64,000 nt of DNA from Deinococcales bacterium (GCA_025352125.1 JANXTZ010000018.1:1-64000); one strand, 5' to 3'; shown: positions 17,495-27,253, counted from the stretch's first letter. The notes: a model not told the origin generated them from the sequence alone. Numbers and translations: made by a program.

Positions 17495-18778
17495 TTATTT
17501 GAACTCGAGCACCTTGGCTTGCTTCAAGAGCACATCCATGTCGGTGCTTGCCTTTTTGATCGCATCCTCGAGCTTGCCGTTCCCCGTCCACGCCAGGTTG
17601 AAGGCGGTGTTCATGGCACCCAACACCTCGGGCAAATTGCTGACCAATCGCACGTCAGAATTGATGATCACGCCTGTTTTCAGTTGCTCGAGGATCACCT
17701 CGGCGTTGCGTCCAGGCAAGGATTTGCTGTACTGGCTCTTAAAGGCATCTGCATTGGTGGCAAGCAGACCGTTGTTGGAAATCAATTTCTGGGCGTCAAC
17801 GGCGGTGGTGACGTAACGGGCAAACTCGAGCGCGCCAGCTTTTTCTTTCGCGCCTTTGGGAATCACCAGCGCGTGGGCGCTGCTGCTGGCTCTGGGTTTG
17901 TCGCCCGCTTTTAAGGTTGGGAATGGGGCGTAGCTCCAGTTCAGTTTGGGGTTGCCGTTCAGCACGCCAGTCATCCAGGTGCCTTCAATGTAAATGCCCA
18001 TCTGTCCAGCCAGGAAAATCTGGTATCCCGCCTGCGTGACCTCTTTGGTAGACGGCGCAACGTGGTATTTGAAAATCAGATCGTAAAGCTTTTGCGCCGT
18101 GCTTTTAAAGCTCGAGTCGAGGTTGGCAACGTAGCCTGTGGCGGTTTTTTTGATGATCGTTGTCCCGCCAAAGGTGTAAAAAAAGCTCATGCCGTACTCG
18201 AGGTCAATCTGCAAATCTTGCCCGTTGATGCCCCAAATTTTTTTGTTGCCGTCCATGAAGGTCAGTTTTTGTGCGGCAGCCAGCATTTGATCCCAGGTCC
18301 AAGACTTGGTTGGGACGGGCACGCCACGTTTTTTGAACAAATCACGGTTCACGTACACGCTGACCGCCTGCGGTCCCAGCGGAAAACCGTAAACCTTGCC
18401 CGAACTGGTTTGGTACGGCGCGAGGGTCGCGGCGGGAATCACTTTCTTTTCGGCAGCCGTCATGTCCAGAGGCTCGAGTGCCCCCTGCGAGACGTAAAAT
18501 GGCAAGTTGTTCAAATCCATCCACATCACGTCAAAGGTCACGCCGCCAGCCGTCATGGCGGCGGCTTTTTGCCAGTACGCGTCCCAGGGAACAATGTTGT
18601 ATTTGACCTTGATGTTCGGATGGCTGGCTTCAAAGGCTTTGATCACCTTTTCGTCCACCGGACGCCGCGATTCGTCCCAGGTGGCGTATTGAATGGTCAC
18701 AGGCGAATTCTGGGCAATGGCGGCAGCCACCACGGCAGCACCAGCCAGCGCGAGCGAGAGTACGAACACTTTTTTCAT
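17495..18778 (-). CDS. Sugar ABC transporter substrate-binding protein
   Basis: A 427-residue extracellular solute-binding protein of the family 1 (MalE-like) class. The signal peptide MKKVFVLSLALAGAAVVAAAIAQ is cleaved after an AxA-like site, and the mature start (TIQYATWDESRR) is typical. A second conserved piece is MTGVLNGNPKLNWSYAPFPT. It should deliver a sugar, probably an amino sugar given its kinases, to the two permeases encoded just upstream. No ATPase gene is present in the operon, so a shared MsmX/UgpC-type ATPase elsewhere is likely. Confidence 0.9.
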   Translation of the reverse strand: MKKVFVLSLALAGAAVVAAAIAQNSPVTIQYATWDESRRPVDEKVIKAFEASHPNIKVKYNIVPWDAYWQKAAAMTAGGVTFDVMWMDLNNLPFYVSQGALEPLDMTAAEKKVIPAATLAPYQTSSGKVYGFPLGPQAVSVYVNRDLFKKRGVPVPTKSWTWDQMLAAAQKLTFMDGNKKIWGINGQDLQIDLEYGMSFFYTFGGTTIIKKTATGYVANLDSSFKSTAQKLYDLIFKYHVAPSTKEVTQAGYQIFLAGQMGIYIEGTWMTGVLNGNPKLNWSYAPFPTLKAGDKPRASSSAHALVIPKGAKEKAGALEFARYVTTAVDAQKLISNNGLLATNADAFKSQYSKSLPGRNAEVILEQLKTGVIINSDVRLVSNLPEVLGAMNTAFNLAWTGNGKLEDAIKKASTDMDVLLKQAKVLEFK

Positions 18779-18832
18779 ACGACCTCCTGGGGTTGCGGCT
18801 CGGGCTTTTGAAACCCGAGGTTGAGAGTTTGC

Positions 18833-19681
18833 TTAGCCTTTCACGCCACTGGTGATGGCGGCATCGGTTAAATAACGCTGCAAGAAAATATAGGCGACAA
18901 TCGTGGGCAGCACCGACAGGGTTGCGCCAGCCATGAGCACTGGAACATTGACCGAGAACTGGTTTTGCAGGTACAACAAACCAACCGGCAGCACCATTTT
19001 TTCTTCGGATTGCAGCACAATCAGTGGCCACAAAAACGATTGCCAGTTGCCCAGAAATGCCAGTAACCACGCCGCCGCCAGTGCTCCGCTCGAGGTTGGC
19101 AAGGCGATGTGGCGCAGGGCGGTGAACCAACTGCCGCCGTCAATCAAGACGCTCTCCTCGAGCGACTTGGGCAGGCTTCTGAAAAATTGGTAGAGCATGA
19201 AGACGCTGAAGCCGTTGGCGATGCTCGGCACGATCAGCGCCATGTAGCTGTCATACCAACCGAAGGCGCGAATCAGCAAGAACACGGGAATAATGGTGAT
19301 TTGCCAGGGCACGATCATGCTCAGCAAATGCGTCCCAAACCAAGTGCTCTTGCCTGGAAAGCGCAACCTTGCAAAAGCATAAGCCGCAGGAGCGCCCGTC
19401 AAAATATTCAGTGATGCGATCAAAAACGAAGTCCAGAACGAATTCCAGAACATCCTCAAAAACGGAATCGTATTGAACAGACCCTTGAAATTTTCGAGCG
19501 TCCAGGTTTCGGGCAACAACGTTGGTGGCCAGCGGTACGCCTCGTCTGGGGTTTTGAACGCCATGGTGATCATCCAGTAAAACGGCACGAAAATCAATAT
19601 GCTGCCCAGCGTCAAAACGACAACAATGCTCCAACGTTCGCGCCTGGCTTTGGGCGCAGGATTATTCACGGAGTTATTCAT
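18833..19681 (-). CDS. Carbohydrate ABC transporter permease (MalG-like)
   Basis: A 282-residue inner-membrane protein with six predicted helices (for example VLTLGSILIFVPFYWMITMAF at the N-terminus) and the EAA loop EESVLIDGGSWFTALRHIALP, which contacts the ATPase. The MalG-type permease follows the MalF-type one with an 8-bp overlap. Its product pairs with the upstream permease and the binding protein of the same operon. Confidence 0.9.
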   Translation of the reverse strand: MNNSVNNPAPKARRERWSIVVVLTLGSILIFVPFYWMITMAFKTPDEAYRWPPTLLPETWTLENFKGLFNTIPFLRMFWNSFWTSFLIASLNILTGAPAAYAFARLRFPGKSTWFGTHLLSMIVPWQITIIPVFLLIRAFGWYDSYMALIVPSIANGFSVFMLYQFFRSLPKSLEESVLIDGGSWFTALRHIALPTSSGALAAAWLLAFLGNWQSFLWPLIVLQSEEKMVLPVGLLYLQNQFSVNVPVLMAGATLSVLPTIVAYIFLQRYLTDAAITSGVKG

Positions 19682-20603
19682 AGTGCACCCAGGATTTTTG
19701 CAAGCGCCACTGCAAGACGATCAAGACCACCAACGCCAGAGACAGCAACCAAGCCAGTGCGGTGGCGTAACCCATTTTGAAATAGTTAAAACCGGTTTTG
19801 TAGATGTACATGGCTATCGTCATGCTCGAGTCGCCAGGACCGCCTTTGGTCATGACCAGCACTGCCTCGAAAACTTGCAGGCTGCCGATCAATGACAAGA
19901 TTAAAACCAAAAAAATCGTCGGGCTGATCATCGGGAGGGTAATGTGCCAGAACAAACGCAGTGGTTGAGCGCCATCAATTTGCGCCGCCTCATAGAGTTC
20001 TTTGGGCACGTTGGCGAGTGCCGCCATGAACAAGATGATGCTCGAGCCTGCGCCCTGCCAAACGCTGTAAATCGCAATTGCGGTCAAAACTGTATCGGGC
20101 GAGTCGAGCCAGGCGGGTCCTTGAATGCCGAGCAAATTGAGTGGCAAGTTGATTGGTCCCTGGGCGGTAAACAAGACTTTGAACAGCAGCGCGGTCGCCA
20201 CGCCAATCGTGACCATCGGCAGGTAGTAAAGGGTGCGAAAAAAGGTTTTGACTTTCTCGAGCTTCAAATTTTGAATCAGCGACGCGAGCACAATGGCGAC
20301 CACCAAACCCAACGGCACAGAGATCACGGTAAAAATCAAAGTGCGTTCAATCGATTCGATGGCTTTGGAATCGCCAAGCGCCTGTTTGTAATTCTCCAAA
20401 CCAGTCCAGTTGGGTAAGCTGAGTCCGCCCCAATCGGTAAACGAAATGCCGAAGCTGCCCAGAATCGGCAAAATGGCAAAAACCAAAATCCCCAGGGTGC
20501 TCGGCAGAATCAGCGCCAAGCCCCACATGGCTTCTTCGCGGCGCAGGCTCGAGCCTTTGCTGCGGTGTTTGTCGGGTGTTTTTGTGGCGGTTGAAGCGGT
20601 CAT
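19674..20603 (-). CDS. Carbohydrate ABC transporter permease (MalF-like)
   Basis: A 309-residue inner-membrane protein, beginning with a basic cytosolic tail (KTPDKHRSKGSSLRREEA), then a first helix MWGLALILPSTLGILVFAIL. The EAA loop is KELYEAAQIDGAQPLRLFWHITLP. I set the start at ATG 20603, which overlaps the regulator's stop (ATGA) and has AGGGAGGG upstream; the track adds 23 residues that lie inside the regulator gene. Confidence 0.9.
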   Translation of the reverse strand: MTASTATKTPDKHRSKGSSLRREEAMWGLALILPSTLGILVFAILPILGSFGISFTDWGGLSLPNWTGLENYKQALGDSKAIESIERTLIFTVISVPLGLVVAIVLASLIQNLKLEKVKTFFRTLYYLPMVTIGVATALLFKVLFTAQGPINLPLNLLGIQGPAWLDSPDTVLTAIAIYSVWQGAGSSIILFMAALANVPKELYEAAQIDGAQPLRLFWHITLPMISPTIFLVLILSLIGSLQVFEAVLVMTKGGPGDSSMTIAMYIYKTGFNYFKMGYATALAWLLSLALVVLIVLQWRLQKSWVHYE

Positions 20604-21385
20604 GCCATCCCTCCCTGAGTTGAAGAAACAAGCTGTAATCCAATACCCAAAAGTTTTAATCTTTTTGACCAAGCCGTAGCCAACCTCGAATCCGTGATGA
20701 CCTGCGTGATCCCAGACAAGCCGGTCACACGGTACGGTGCGCTGTGACCAAATTTACCCGAGTCTAGCAGCAAAATGCGTTGCTTGGCTCGCTCGAGCAT
20801 TTTTCGGTTGATGCTGGCTTCATTCGCGTCGAGCGTTGCCAGGTTTTCACTTTTGTCAATCGCGGTCGCGCCCAAAAACAGTTGATCGCACCAGAATTCT
20901 GCCATCAGTTTTTCGGTGTAGGGTCCGACGCTCGAGAGGTTGTCGCTGCGCAAGCTGCCGCCCAACAAAATGACTGTAACCTGTGGCACACCGACCAGTT
21001 CTTGCGCCAATGCCAGACCATTGGTGATCACGGTCAAAGGCATCGGCTCGAGACGGACGGCTCTGGCGAGTTGCAAAACGGTGGTGCCAGAATCCATCAA
21101 AACCGTGCCGCCAGGTTTTAGAAGGGCATGGGCGGCGCGACCGATGGCGCGTTTGATTTCAATATTTTCACGTTCGCGCAACCCAAAGGCGACCTCGAAG
21201 CTGCTCGATTCTGCCAGCCGAGCGCCGCCGTGCGTGCGCTGAACCACACCCTCAGACTCGAGTTTGCAAAGGTCGCGGCGCACGGTGGCGGGCGAAGACT
21301 TGGTGATTTCAACCAGCGTTTTGATGCTCAGTACACCACGGGCGAACAGGTGTTCTTGAATGGTTTTGAGTCGCTGCTCGAGCAT
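20600..21385 (-). CDS. DeoR-family transcriptional regulator
   Basis: A 261-residue regulator: N-terminal winged HTH (LFARGVLSIKTLVEITKSSPATVRRDL) and C-terminal sugar-phosphate sensing domain of the DeoR type (GTVLMDSGTTVLQLARA, ALAQELVG, LGATAIDKSENLATLDANEASI). DeoR-type regulators of amino-sugar loci usually respond to a sugar phosphate. The start ATG 21385 has AAAGGA upstream. It is the first gene of the eight-gene operon, so it controls its own transcription unit through the operator-like inverted repeat at 21441-21476. Confidence 0.87.
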   Translation of the reverse strand: MLEQRLKTIQEHLFARGVLSIKTLVEITKSSPATVRRDLCKLESEGVVQRTHGGARLAESSSFEVAFGLRERENIEIKRAIGRAAHALLKPGGTVLMDSGTTVLQLARAVRLEPMPLTVITNGLALAQELVGVPQVTVILLGGSLRSDNLSSVGPYTEKLMAEFWCDQLFLGATAIDKSENLATLDANEASINRKMLERAKQRILLLDSGKFGHSAPYRVTGLSGITQVITDSRLATAWSKRLKLLGIGLQLVSSTQGGMA

Positions 21386-21413
21386 GGCGCGTCCTTTGGG
21401 TTTGATTGATGGC

Positions 21414-21442
21414 AGGTTACTCAACAAACCACAAAATGTCAA
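21414..21442 (-). promoter_or_regulatory. Probable promoter of the deoR-led amino-sugar operon
   Basis: Read on the minus strand: TTGACA (21437-21442), a 17-bp spacer, then TAACCT (21414-21419), about 30 bases before the deoR ATG. The -35 is a perfect consensus and the spacing is ideal. Confidence 0.6.
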
Positions 21443-21476
21443 TCAAACACGATCAAATAACTGATTGCTTGTGATT
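21441..21476. promoter_or_regulatory. Probable DeoR operator (imperfect inverted repeat)
   Basis: Two 15-base arms, AATCAAACACGATCA (21441-21455) and TGATTGCTTGTGATT (21462-21476), match in inverted orientation at 11 of 15 positions. The left arm touches the -35 box of the deoR promoter, the expected place for an autoregulatory operator. Confidence 0.45.
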
Positions 21477-21639
21477 AAATCTCTGGTGACTTTTTGATCT
21501 CGAGACAGATTCAAATCCATGCTCGGGTCAGGCTCACGACAGACCCATAAGGAAAATGAGGATCAAATCTTTGGTGGTATCGTAAAATGGACTTGTAGCG
21601 TACGAATTCAAACTGTCGCTCGAGATAAACGGGAGAAGC

Positions 21640-22524
21640 ATGGTCGGTGTCGGGCAATTGGTGGTTCAACTTCAAGGCAGCGTGGTCAATACCCTGGCAT
21701 TGCAGCCAGGCGTTTTGAGCATTGGGCGCACCCCAGAAAACGATTTGCCGCTCAATCTGCCCCTGGTTTCCAAACGTCACGCCGAACTGAACGTCACCGA
21801 ACAGGGCGTGCTGATCACCGACCTCGGCAGTCAATACGGGACGTTTGTGGCGGGTTACAAACTGGTTGCCAATCAACCGTATCCGCTCATCAAGGGCGTG
21901 CTGTTGCAAATCGGTCCGTTTAAAATGACTTACCGCGATTCAATCAGCCAGATTGTTGAAGAGGTTCCCGTCTCCGAAGAGAAACCAGAACTCGAGTTTG
22001 ACCTGCTCGAGCCGCACGACATTGCCCCGCGTCCAAAGCACCCAACGCCTTTTGTCTTGAGCGATGTTGCAATGTACACCCAAGACCTGCCCGTGATTTT
22101 TCAAGAGTCGGACTTCATGAACCGCTTCATGAAAATTTTTGAGACTGTCTGGGAGCCGCTCGAGTGGCGCACCGACGCCATCGAATTTTATTTTGACCCG
22201 CGCACCGCCCCAAGTGAGCTTCTCGAGTGGCTGGGCGGCTGGCTGAGCATTCAGGTTTACTCGAGGATGCCTGAACGCCGCAAACGCGAACTCGTAGCCG
22301 AAGCCATGACCCTGTACCACTGGCGCGGCACAAAATACGGGCTGGAGCGCATGATCGAAATTTGCACGGGTTTGACGCCCGAAGTGATCGAAGACCCCAA
22401 GGAGGCGTTCGTTTTTTGGGTCAAATTAACCAAAAAACCCGAGGCGTTGACCCTGGATTTGATGCGCGACCTGATCGAAACCCACAAGCCGGCACACACA
22501 TTATTTAAGTTTGACCTTGCCTAA
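21640..22524 (+). CDS. FHA domain fused to a phage-tail-type (gpI-like) baseplate protein
   Basis: A 294-residue fusion. Residues 1 to about 105 form an FHA phosphothreonine-binding domain (LSIGRTPENDLPL, VSKRHAEL, DLGSQYGTFV). After an acidic linker, residues about 150-294 match phage tail protein domains of injection systems: FMNRFMKIFETVWEPLEWRTD, DPRTAPSELLEWLGGWL and YHWRGTKYGLERMIEI. In tails this protein links the baseplate wedge. The FHA part suggests assembly or firing responds to protein phosphorylation. It opens the injection-system locus. Confidence 0.85.
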   Translation: MVGVGQLVVQLQGSVVNTLALQPGVLSIGRTPENDLPLNLPLVSKRHAELNVTEQGVLITDLGSQYGTFVAGYKLVANQPYPLIKGVLLQIGPFKMTYRDSISQIVEEVPVSEEKPELEFDLLEPHDIAPRPKHPTPFVLSDVAMYTQDLPVIFQESDFMNRFMKIFETVWEPLEWRTDAIEFYFDPRTAPSELLEWLGGWLSIQVYSRMPERRKRELVAEAMTLYHWRGTKYGLERMIEICTGLTPEVIEDPKEAFVFWVKLTKKPEALTLDLMRDLIETHKPAHTLFKFDLA

Positions 22525-22731
22525 AACTCGAGCCTGTAAAGACCTTAAATTTCAAATCCTCAACTCAAGAACACGTGTTTATGTGTATGCACAGGCTATT
22601 TCTTGGCACAAAAACTTTGTTAGAAGCTGGTTTGGCAATCCAAAAAGAACCGTTCATTTTTAAAACCGAAGTCTGACGTACACTGATGTAAGACCTGAGC
22701 CATTGAGGCACGAACTCGGAGTATCGGCGCA

Positions 22732-25700
22732 ATGAACAACGTGACAAGCGAAAAACTCATCGGTAAAAACATCGGTCCTTACACGCTCGAGGATGCCTTG
22801 CGCCCTGGGAAAACGGGGCAGACCTTTCGCGCCGTTGCCGACAAGACCCTGATTATGGTGGCACTGAAAATCTTGCACCCGCAGGGCGGTGCGAGCCACG
22901 AGTTTCAAAATCAATTCTTTGCCGAACTCGAGACGCTGGTGTCGCTCGAGCACAACCACATTGCGCGTGTCTTAAATTACGGCGAGGATCAACACTTTCA
23001 CTATCAAGTCACGGAATGGGTCAACGACGGCTCCTTGAGCACCTGGTTGCAGCGCCAGACCCGCGACGGTGCGAGACCAGATTTGCGCATGGCGCTCGAT
23101 TTCATGCGCCAAGCCAGCGACGGTTTGGCGTTTGCGCACCGCAAGGGCGTGGTGCACGGCGAAATCGAACCCGAAAACATTTTGCTGCAAGCCACGGCGG
23201 GCGGCTCCTACCGCGTCAAGCTCTCGGACTTTGCCATCGCGCGGCTGGTCGCCAACGCCTCCGCCCAAGCCAGCAACGACGACGCGGGTCCGGTCAACTC
23301 GCCCAAGTACATCTCGCCGGAACAGTGCATGGGCAAGGAGGGCGACGAGCGCAGCGACGTTTACTCGCTGGGTGTGGTCATGTACCACGTCTTCACGGGT
23401 CTGGTGCCGTTCGAGGTGCGCAACCTCGGCGAGGCAGCCAACAAGCACGTTTACGATCAACCCACACCCTTGCGTGACATTCGCCCCGAACTGCGCCCCG
23501 ATCTCGAGGCAATAGTCATGCGCTGCCTGCGCAAAATGCCGGTCGAGCGCCCCAGCGCCGAAGAAATCCGCGACACCCTGCAAGCCATCCTCGACGATCT
23601 GTTTCCCAGCCTGAGCGTCACCCGAGCCTTTGACCGTAATGAGCGCCCCAGGGTCACACCGGTCATTCCAGCGCCGACAGGTCGCTCGGACGCGCCGCGC
23701 ATCACAGTCGTGGACGCCCAAGGGCAGGTGCTGCAAGTCCTCGAGTTGAGCGGTCAACCGCTGACCATCGGGCGCGAGGTCAGCAACACCCTGACCCTGG
23801 CAGCCGACACCGTCTCGAGGCATCACGCCCGCGTCGAATTTGACGGGCGTGAGGTGCTCGTGACCGACCTCTCGAGCAGCAACGGTTCGATGCTGATCGG
23901 CTCGAGCCTGGAAAACGGACGCCTACCCAAACTCGAACCCACCGTCTGGTCCTGGCTCGGCGTGCTGCAAATCGGCACGTACTGGCTCAAACTCGAGCAA
24001 CCCTCGGGCGCGGCGGGGGCAAACCGCATTGCGGTGGCGCTCGAGCGCGATGTTTTAAGTTTGATTCCAGGGCAAGCCATGACCCTCAAAGTCACGCTGG
24101 CGAACCTTGGCACGCTGGTTGACCACCTGGATTTGACGGTTGACGGCGTGCCGCCGCACTGGGTGATGCCGCAGGACGCGCCGATACAACTCAATCCCAA
24201 CACCCAAGCCAGCGCCATCATGACCATTGTGGTCCCAAGGGTCAGCGAATCGAGGGCGGGCAAATACCGCGTGATCGTTCGCGCCAAAAGCACCGAACTC
24301 GAGGATGATGCGGGCGGCGCGGCGAATGCTCTCTGGACGGTGCAGGGATTTGCCCAGTCCAGCCTGGCGGTGCGTCCCAACAACCTCAATTCCAAACGCA
24401 AGGCGGTTTTTAACACCGTCATCAAAAATGAGGGCAACATACCCGTGCGTTACGTGGTCAGCGCCGAGGACGACAGCACCAAATTGCAATTCAAATTTGA
24501 TGAAACCAAACCCAAACTGACCTTCCCACCAGGCGCAAGGGGAGTGCTGTTAAAATATTTCAACCTGATCACCTACCCGTTTCAAATGATTGCCCGTTCC
24601 GCCTTTGAAGCCTTCGTCGGACCCACCATGCGCCGAGCGCAAATGTACGCCCAGGACTTGAAAGGCTTGACCGGAGCCGACCGCGAGGACGACCCGAAAA
24701 AACGCAAACAATACCTCGAGCCGCCGCGCCCCAGCTCAGAACCCATCGACCTCGAGCCTGGCGAGAGCGCCCCAGTCAAACTTCGCGCCTGGGCGGCGTG
24801 GCGACTTGTCGGACGCCCGGTGCAGCGCCCGTTTGTGGTTGTGGCGGACGCGCTTGAAGTTCCAGAAAGCCAGGTGCTCGGCAACGTGATCGCGGCTGCC
24901 AGACCCAAAGACGCCATTGGGCAGATGACCCATTTTGGTTTGATCCCGTACTGGGTCATCTGGGCGGTGGCGACCATCTTGGCGCTGGTCTTGTTCCTGA
25001 ACATGCGCAAACCCAACATCGAACTGGCGCTGCTGGGCAACACGCCAAACGTCAAGCAGGGCTTCACCATTGTTTGCCCCAAAGCCGATGCCGCCGTCAA
25101 CGCCACCATCGGACGCAAGGGCGGCATGAACTATCAAAAACTGAGTTTTAAAAACGGCAAATGCGGCATCAATTCGGGCACGAATTTTGTTGAGGGTTTT
25201 GCCGAACCCAAAGGACTCCTAGAACCCGACACGTACACGGTGGTCGCCAGCAACAGAATCAATCTTTTTGGCTGGGGTGAGGCTCGAGCCGATTTGACCA
25301 TCACACCGATTCGTCCCAAAAGCCTGCCGCCCAGCCTGACCGTGACCGTGCTGCCCTCCGGTGGCAAGGCGGTCAAGGGTGCAGACGGACAGGCGCTGTT
25401 CACCCTGCAATGCCAGACCAGAAATGTGCTCAAATACCAATTGACCACCGCCTCGGAGGTCAAAGACATGGACAGATGCAACGGTTACGCCTTCAAGCTC
25501 GATCAGAGCGGCGATGTCACCGTGACCGCTTTTGGCGCTGACGATGCCACACCGCCGAGCATCAGCCGCAGCTTGAAACTCAAGGTCATCGCCGCCCAAG
25601 CCAATGTCGCCCTTACCGTCAGTCCAACGCAGATCATCAAGGGACAGGGACAAGAAATCACGCTCAACTGGGCGACCTCAAATGCCAGCAACATCAGAAT

Positions 25701-26673
25701 CTCGGGAACCGACAACACCAACTTTTCAGACCTGGCGAGTGCCGCCTCGCAATTGATTGCCGAACCGAGCCGCGCCGGGACCTACACCTACACCCTGACC
25801 GCCGTCAACGACGACGGATTACAAGTTGCCACTCGAGCCACCCTGACGGTGAGCGACGCACCACCACCAGTTGTTGCCCCGCCACTTCAAAAACCTGTGC
25901 CCGTCCGTCCAACGCCATCAGTGGCGACACGTCCAACACCACCACGTCCGCAAGTGCCAACCACACGTCCGCAAACGCCCACCCCACAACCGCAACAACC
26001 ACAGCCGCAAACGTCAGTCAGCCCACCACCAGCCGTTGTTGACCCGGGCGAATTGTGGTACATGAATTTCGGCACGATGCGCCTGTGGAATAAAGACGAT
26101 ACCTTGACCGGAGACGTGAACGACCTGATCAGCTCCAAACAAAACCAATTTAAACTCAAACTCGAGCGAAAAACTGAGAAACTGATCAAGTATCTGGGTC
26201 TGTTTGGTGCCAAAAATTTGACTTTGAACTTTAGAAACAACCAAACCACCGTCAATGGAACGTCTTTGGCTTACGGCGAGTGGTGCGGCGCCAAGGAAAA
26301 CGTCGAATTTGCCGACGGTTGCAGTTTCGCTGGCGATTGGAATGTCAAAATTATCGGCATTACCCCAGCCAACAATTGCAAATTGACGCTTCAGCGCGTC
26401 AACGAGAACGTTTATGGGCAGATGTGCGAGGGTGAGGGCACACTTTTGATCAAAGGAGGTTCGTTCAGTATTCCCAAATTTTCGGACAAGCAAACCGTTA
26501 TTTCAGACGCGATCTTCGATTCGCACAACAAAGAAGTCGGATCGCTGCGAATGGACATCTCGCACTATGATTCCAACCAATTTATGGGTCAGATGACCAC
26601 CTATAACGACAAGGTTCAACATGTTTTCTGCGGCTGGAGAGACGGCAATCCGATTCCTCCAGGCTGTCAATGA
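22732..26673 (+). CDS. Giant membrane protein: pseudokinase, FHA, TM and extracellular Ig-like/proline-rich part
   Basis: A 1313-residue protein. Residues 15-290 form a Ser/Thr kinase fold with VALK (Lys46) and SPEQ, but the catalytic loop reads HGEIEPEN instead of HRDLKPEN and the metal motif is DFA instead of DFG. The catalytic Asp is therefore Glu and the Lys is Glu, so catalysis is doubtful. An FHA domain follows (about 343-392: TIGREVSNTL, SRHHARVEF, DLSSSNGSML). Two beta domains (about 430-600) precede one membrane helix at about 737-757 (WVIWAVATILALVLFL). The rest is Ig-like, then a Pro/Gln/Thr-rich linker (about 1045-1100), then a C-terminal beta domain. It lies inside the injection-system gene set. 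Confidence 0.8.
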   Translation: MNNVTSEKLIGKNIGPYTLEDALRPGKTGQTFRAVADKTLIMVALKILHPQGGASHEFQNQFFAELETLVSLEHNHIARVLNYGEDQHFHYQVTEWVNDGSLSTWLQRQTRDGARPDLRMALDFMRQASDGLAFAHRKGVVHGEIEPENILLQATAGGSYRVKLSDFAIARLVANASAQASNDDAGPVNSPKYISPEQCMGKEGDERSDVYSLGVVMYHVFTGLVPFEVRNLGEAANKHVYDQPTPLRDIRPELRPDLEAIVMRCLRKMPVERPSAEEIRDTLQAILDDLFPSLSVTRAFDRNERPRVTPVIPAPTGRSDAPRITVVDAQGQVLQVLELSGQPLTIGREVSNTLTLAADTVSRHHARVEFDGREVLVTDLSSSNGSMLIGSSLENGRLPKLEPTVWSWLGVLQIGTYWLKLEQPSGAAGANRIAVALERDVLSLIPGQAMTLKVTLANLGTLVDHLDLTVDGVPPHWVMPQDAPIQLNPNTQASAIMTIVVPRVSESRAGKYRVIVRAKSTELEDDAGGAANALWTVQGFAQSSLAVRPNNLNSKRKAVFNTVIKNEGNIPVRYVVSAEDDSTKLQFKFDETKPKLTFPPGARGVLLKYFNLITYPFQMIARSAFEAFVGPTMRRAQMYAQDLKGLTGADREDDPKKRKQYLEPPRPSSEPIDLEPGESAPVKLRAWAAWRLVGRPVQRPFVVVADALEVPESQVLGNVIAAARPKDAIGQMTHFGLIPYWVIWAVATILALVLFLNMRKPNIELALLGNTPNVKQGFTIVCPKADAAVNATIGRKGGMNYQKLSFKNGKCGINSGTNFVEGFAEPKGLLEPDTYTVVASNRINLFGWGEARADLTITPIRPKSLPPSLTVTVLPSGGKAVKGADGQALFTLQCQTRNVLKYQLTTASEVKDMDRCNGYAFKLDQSGDVTVTAFGADDATPPSISRSLKLKVIAAQANVALTVSPTQIIKGQGQEITLNWATSNASNIRISGTDNTNFSDLASAASQLIAEPSRAGTYTYTLTAVNDDGLQVATRATLTVSDAPPPVVAPPLQKPVPVRPTPSVATRPTPPRPQVPTTRPQTPTPQPQQPQPQTSVSPPPAVVDPGELWYMNFGTMRLWNKDDTLTGDVNDLISSKQNQFKLKLERKTEKLIKYLGLFGAKNLTLNFRNNQTTVNGTSLAYGEWCGAKENVEFADGCSFAGDWNVKIIGITPANNCKLTLQRVNENVYGQMCEGEGTLLIKGGSFSIPKFSDKQTVISDAIFDSHNKEVGSLRMDISHYDSNQFMGQMTTYNDKVQHVFCGWRDGNPIPPGCQ

Positions 26674-26692
26674 TTGAACAGAAAGGACTTAA

Positions 26693-27160
26693 ATGAAAAA
26701 ATTATCAATTTTACTGATGTGCTGCCTCTCTTTTGTGGCGTGTACCCCCATTCCTGTCGAAATCGTGGAGGTGGTTGTTTTCCCAGTGGTCTTGCGGGCG
26801 GAAGCCGTCCGGGGAGACACTGGCAATAAAGCCGGCGGTTACATCCTGGTCAAAGGCTATTCCAACGAAAGAACCAAAATCTCTGTGACCATCGCCGATC
26901 TCGCGCCAAAATCGGTTCATGCGGGTCAAATTCGTTACGGTGAGTGCGACGACAAAACCACCAAAACCTTCCTGCCGCTCAGCACCCTGCAAGCCAACGA
27001 ATACGGCGACGGTTTTGCCGAAACCGAGCTTCCAACCAAAAAATTTGACGCCAACAAAGCCAAAAAAGAACCACTGATCGTGCTTTACTTTCAACGCGGC
27101 GAAACCGACCCCAAAGGCATCGGCGACCCCATCGTGTGTGGCGACCTGAAATACCGTTAA
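26693..27160 (+). CDS. Small lipoprotein of the injection-system locus
   Basis: A 155-residue protein with signal peptide and lipobox FVAC (Cys about residue 17), preceded by AAAGGACTTAA. The mature protein is a predicted beta-sandwich with two further cysteines (YGECDDKT, IVCGDLKYR) that could pair. I recognise no family. It lies 19 bases after the pseudokinase gene and 93 bases before the tube gene, so it probably belongs to the same transcript and may anchor or escort the extracellular part of the pseudokinase. Confidence 0.55.
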   Translation: MKKLSILLMCCLSFVACTPIPVEIVEVVVFPVVLRAEAVRGDTGNKAGGYILVKGYSNERTKISVTIADLAPKSVHAGQIRYGECDDKTTKTFLPLSTLQANEYGDGFAETELPTKKFDANKAKKEPLIVLYFQRGETDPKGIGDPIVCGDLKYR

Positions 27161-27253
27161 AACGTGTCTCTCGAGCCACCCGCGTCAGAAAACTCGAGCC
27201 ATCCAGCATCAGCCGTCACCCGAGCAACACCGCATTCAAAATGGAGGTTTGGT

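Noticed and set aside
22972-23826. 284-codon minus-strand ORF within the pseudokinase gene
   Set aside because: Low-complexity antisense of a GC-rich kinase domain; no motif or ribosome-binding site.
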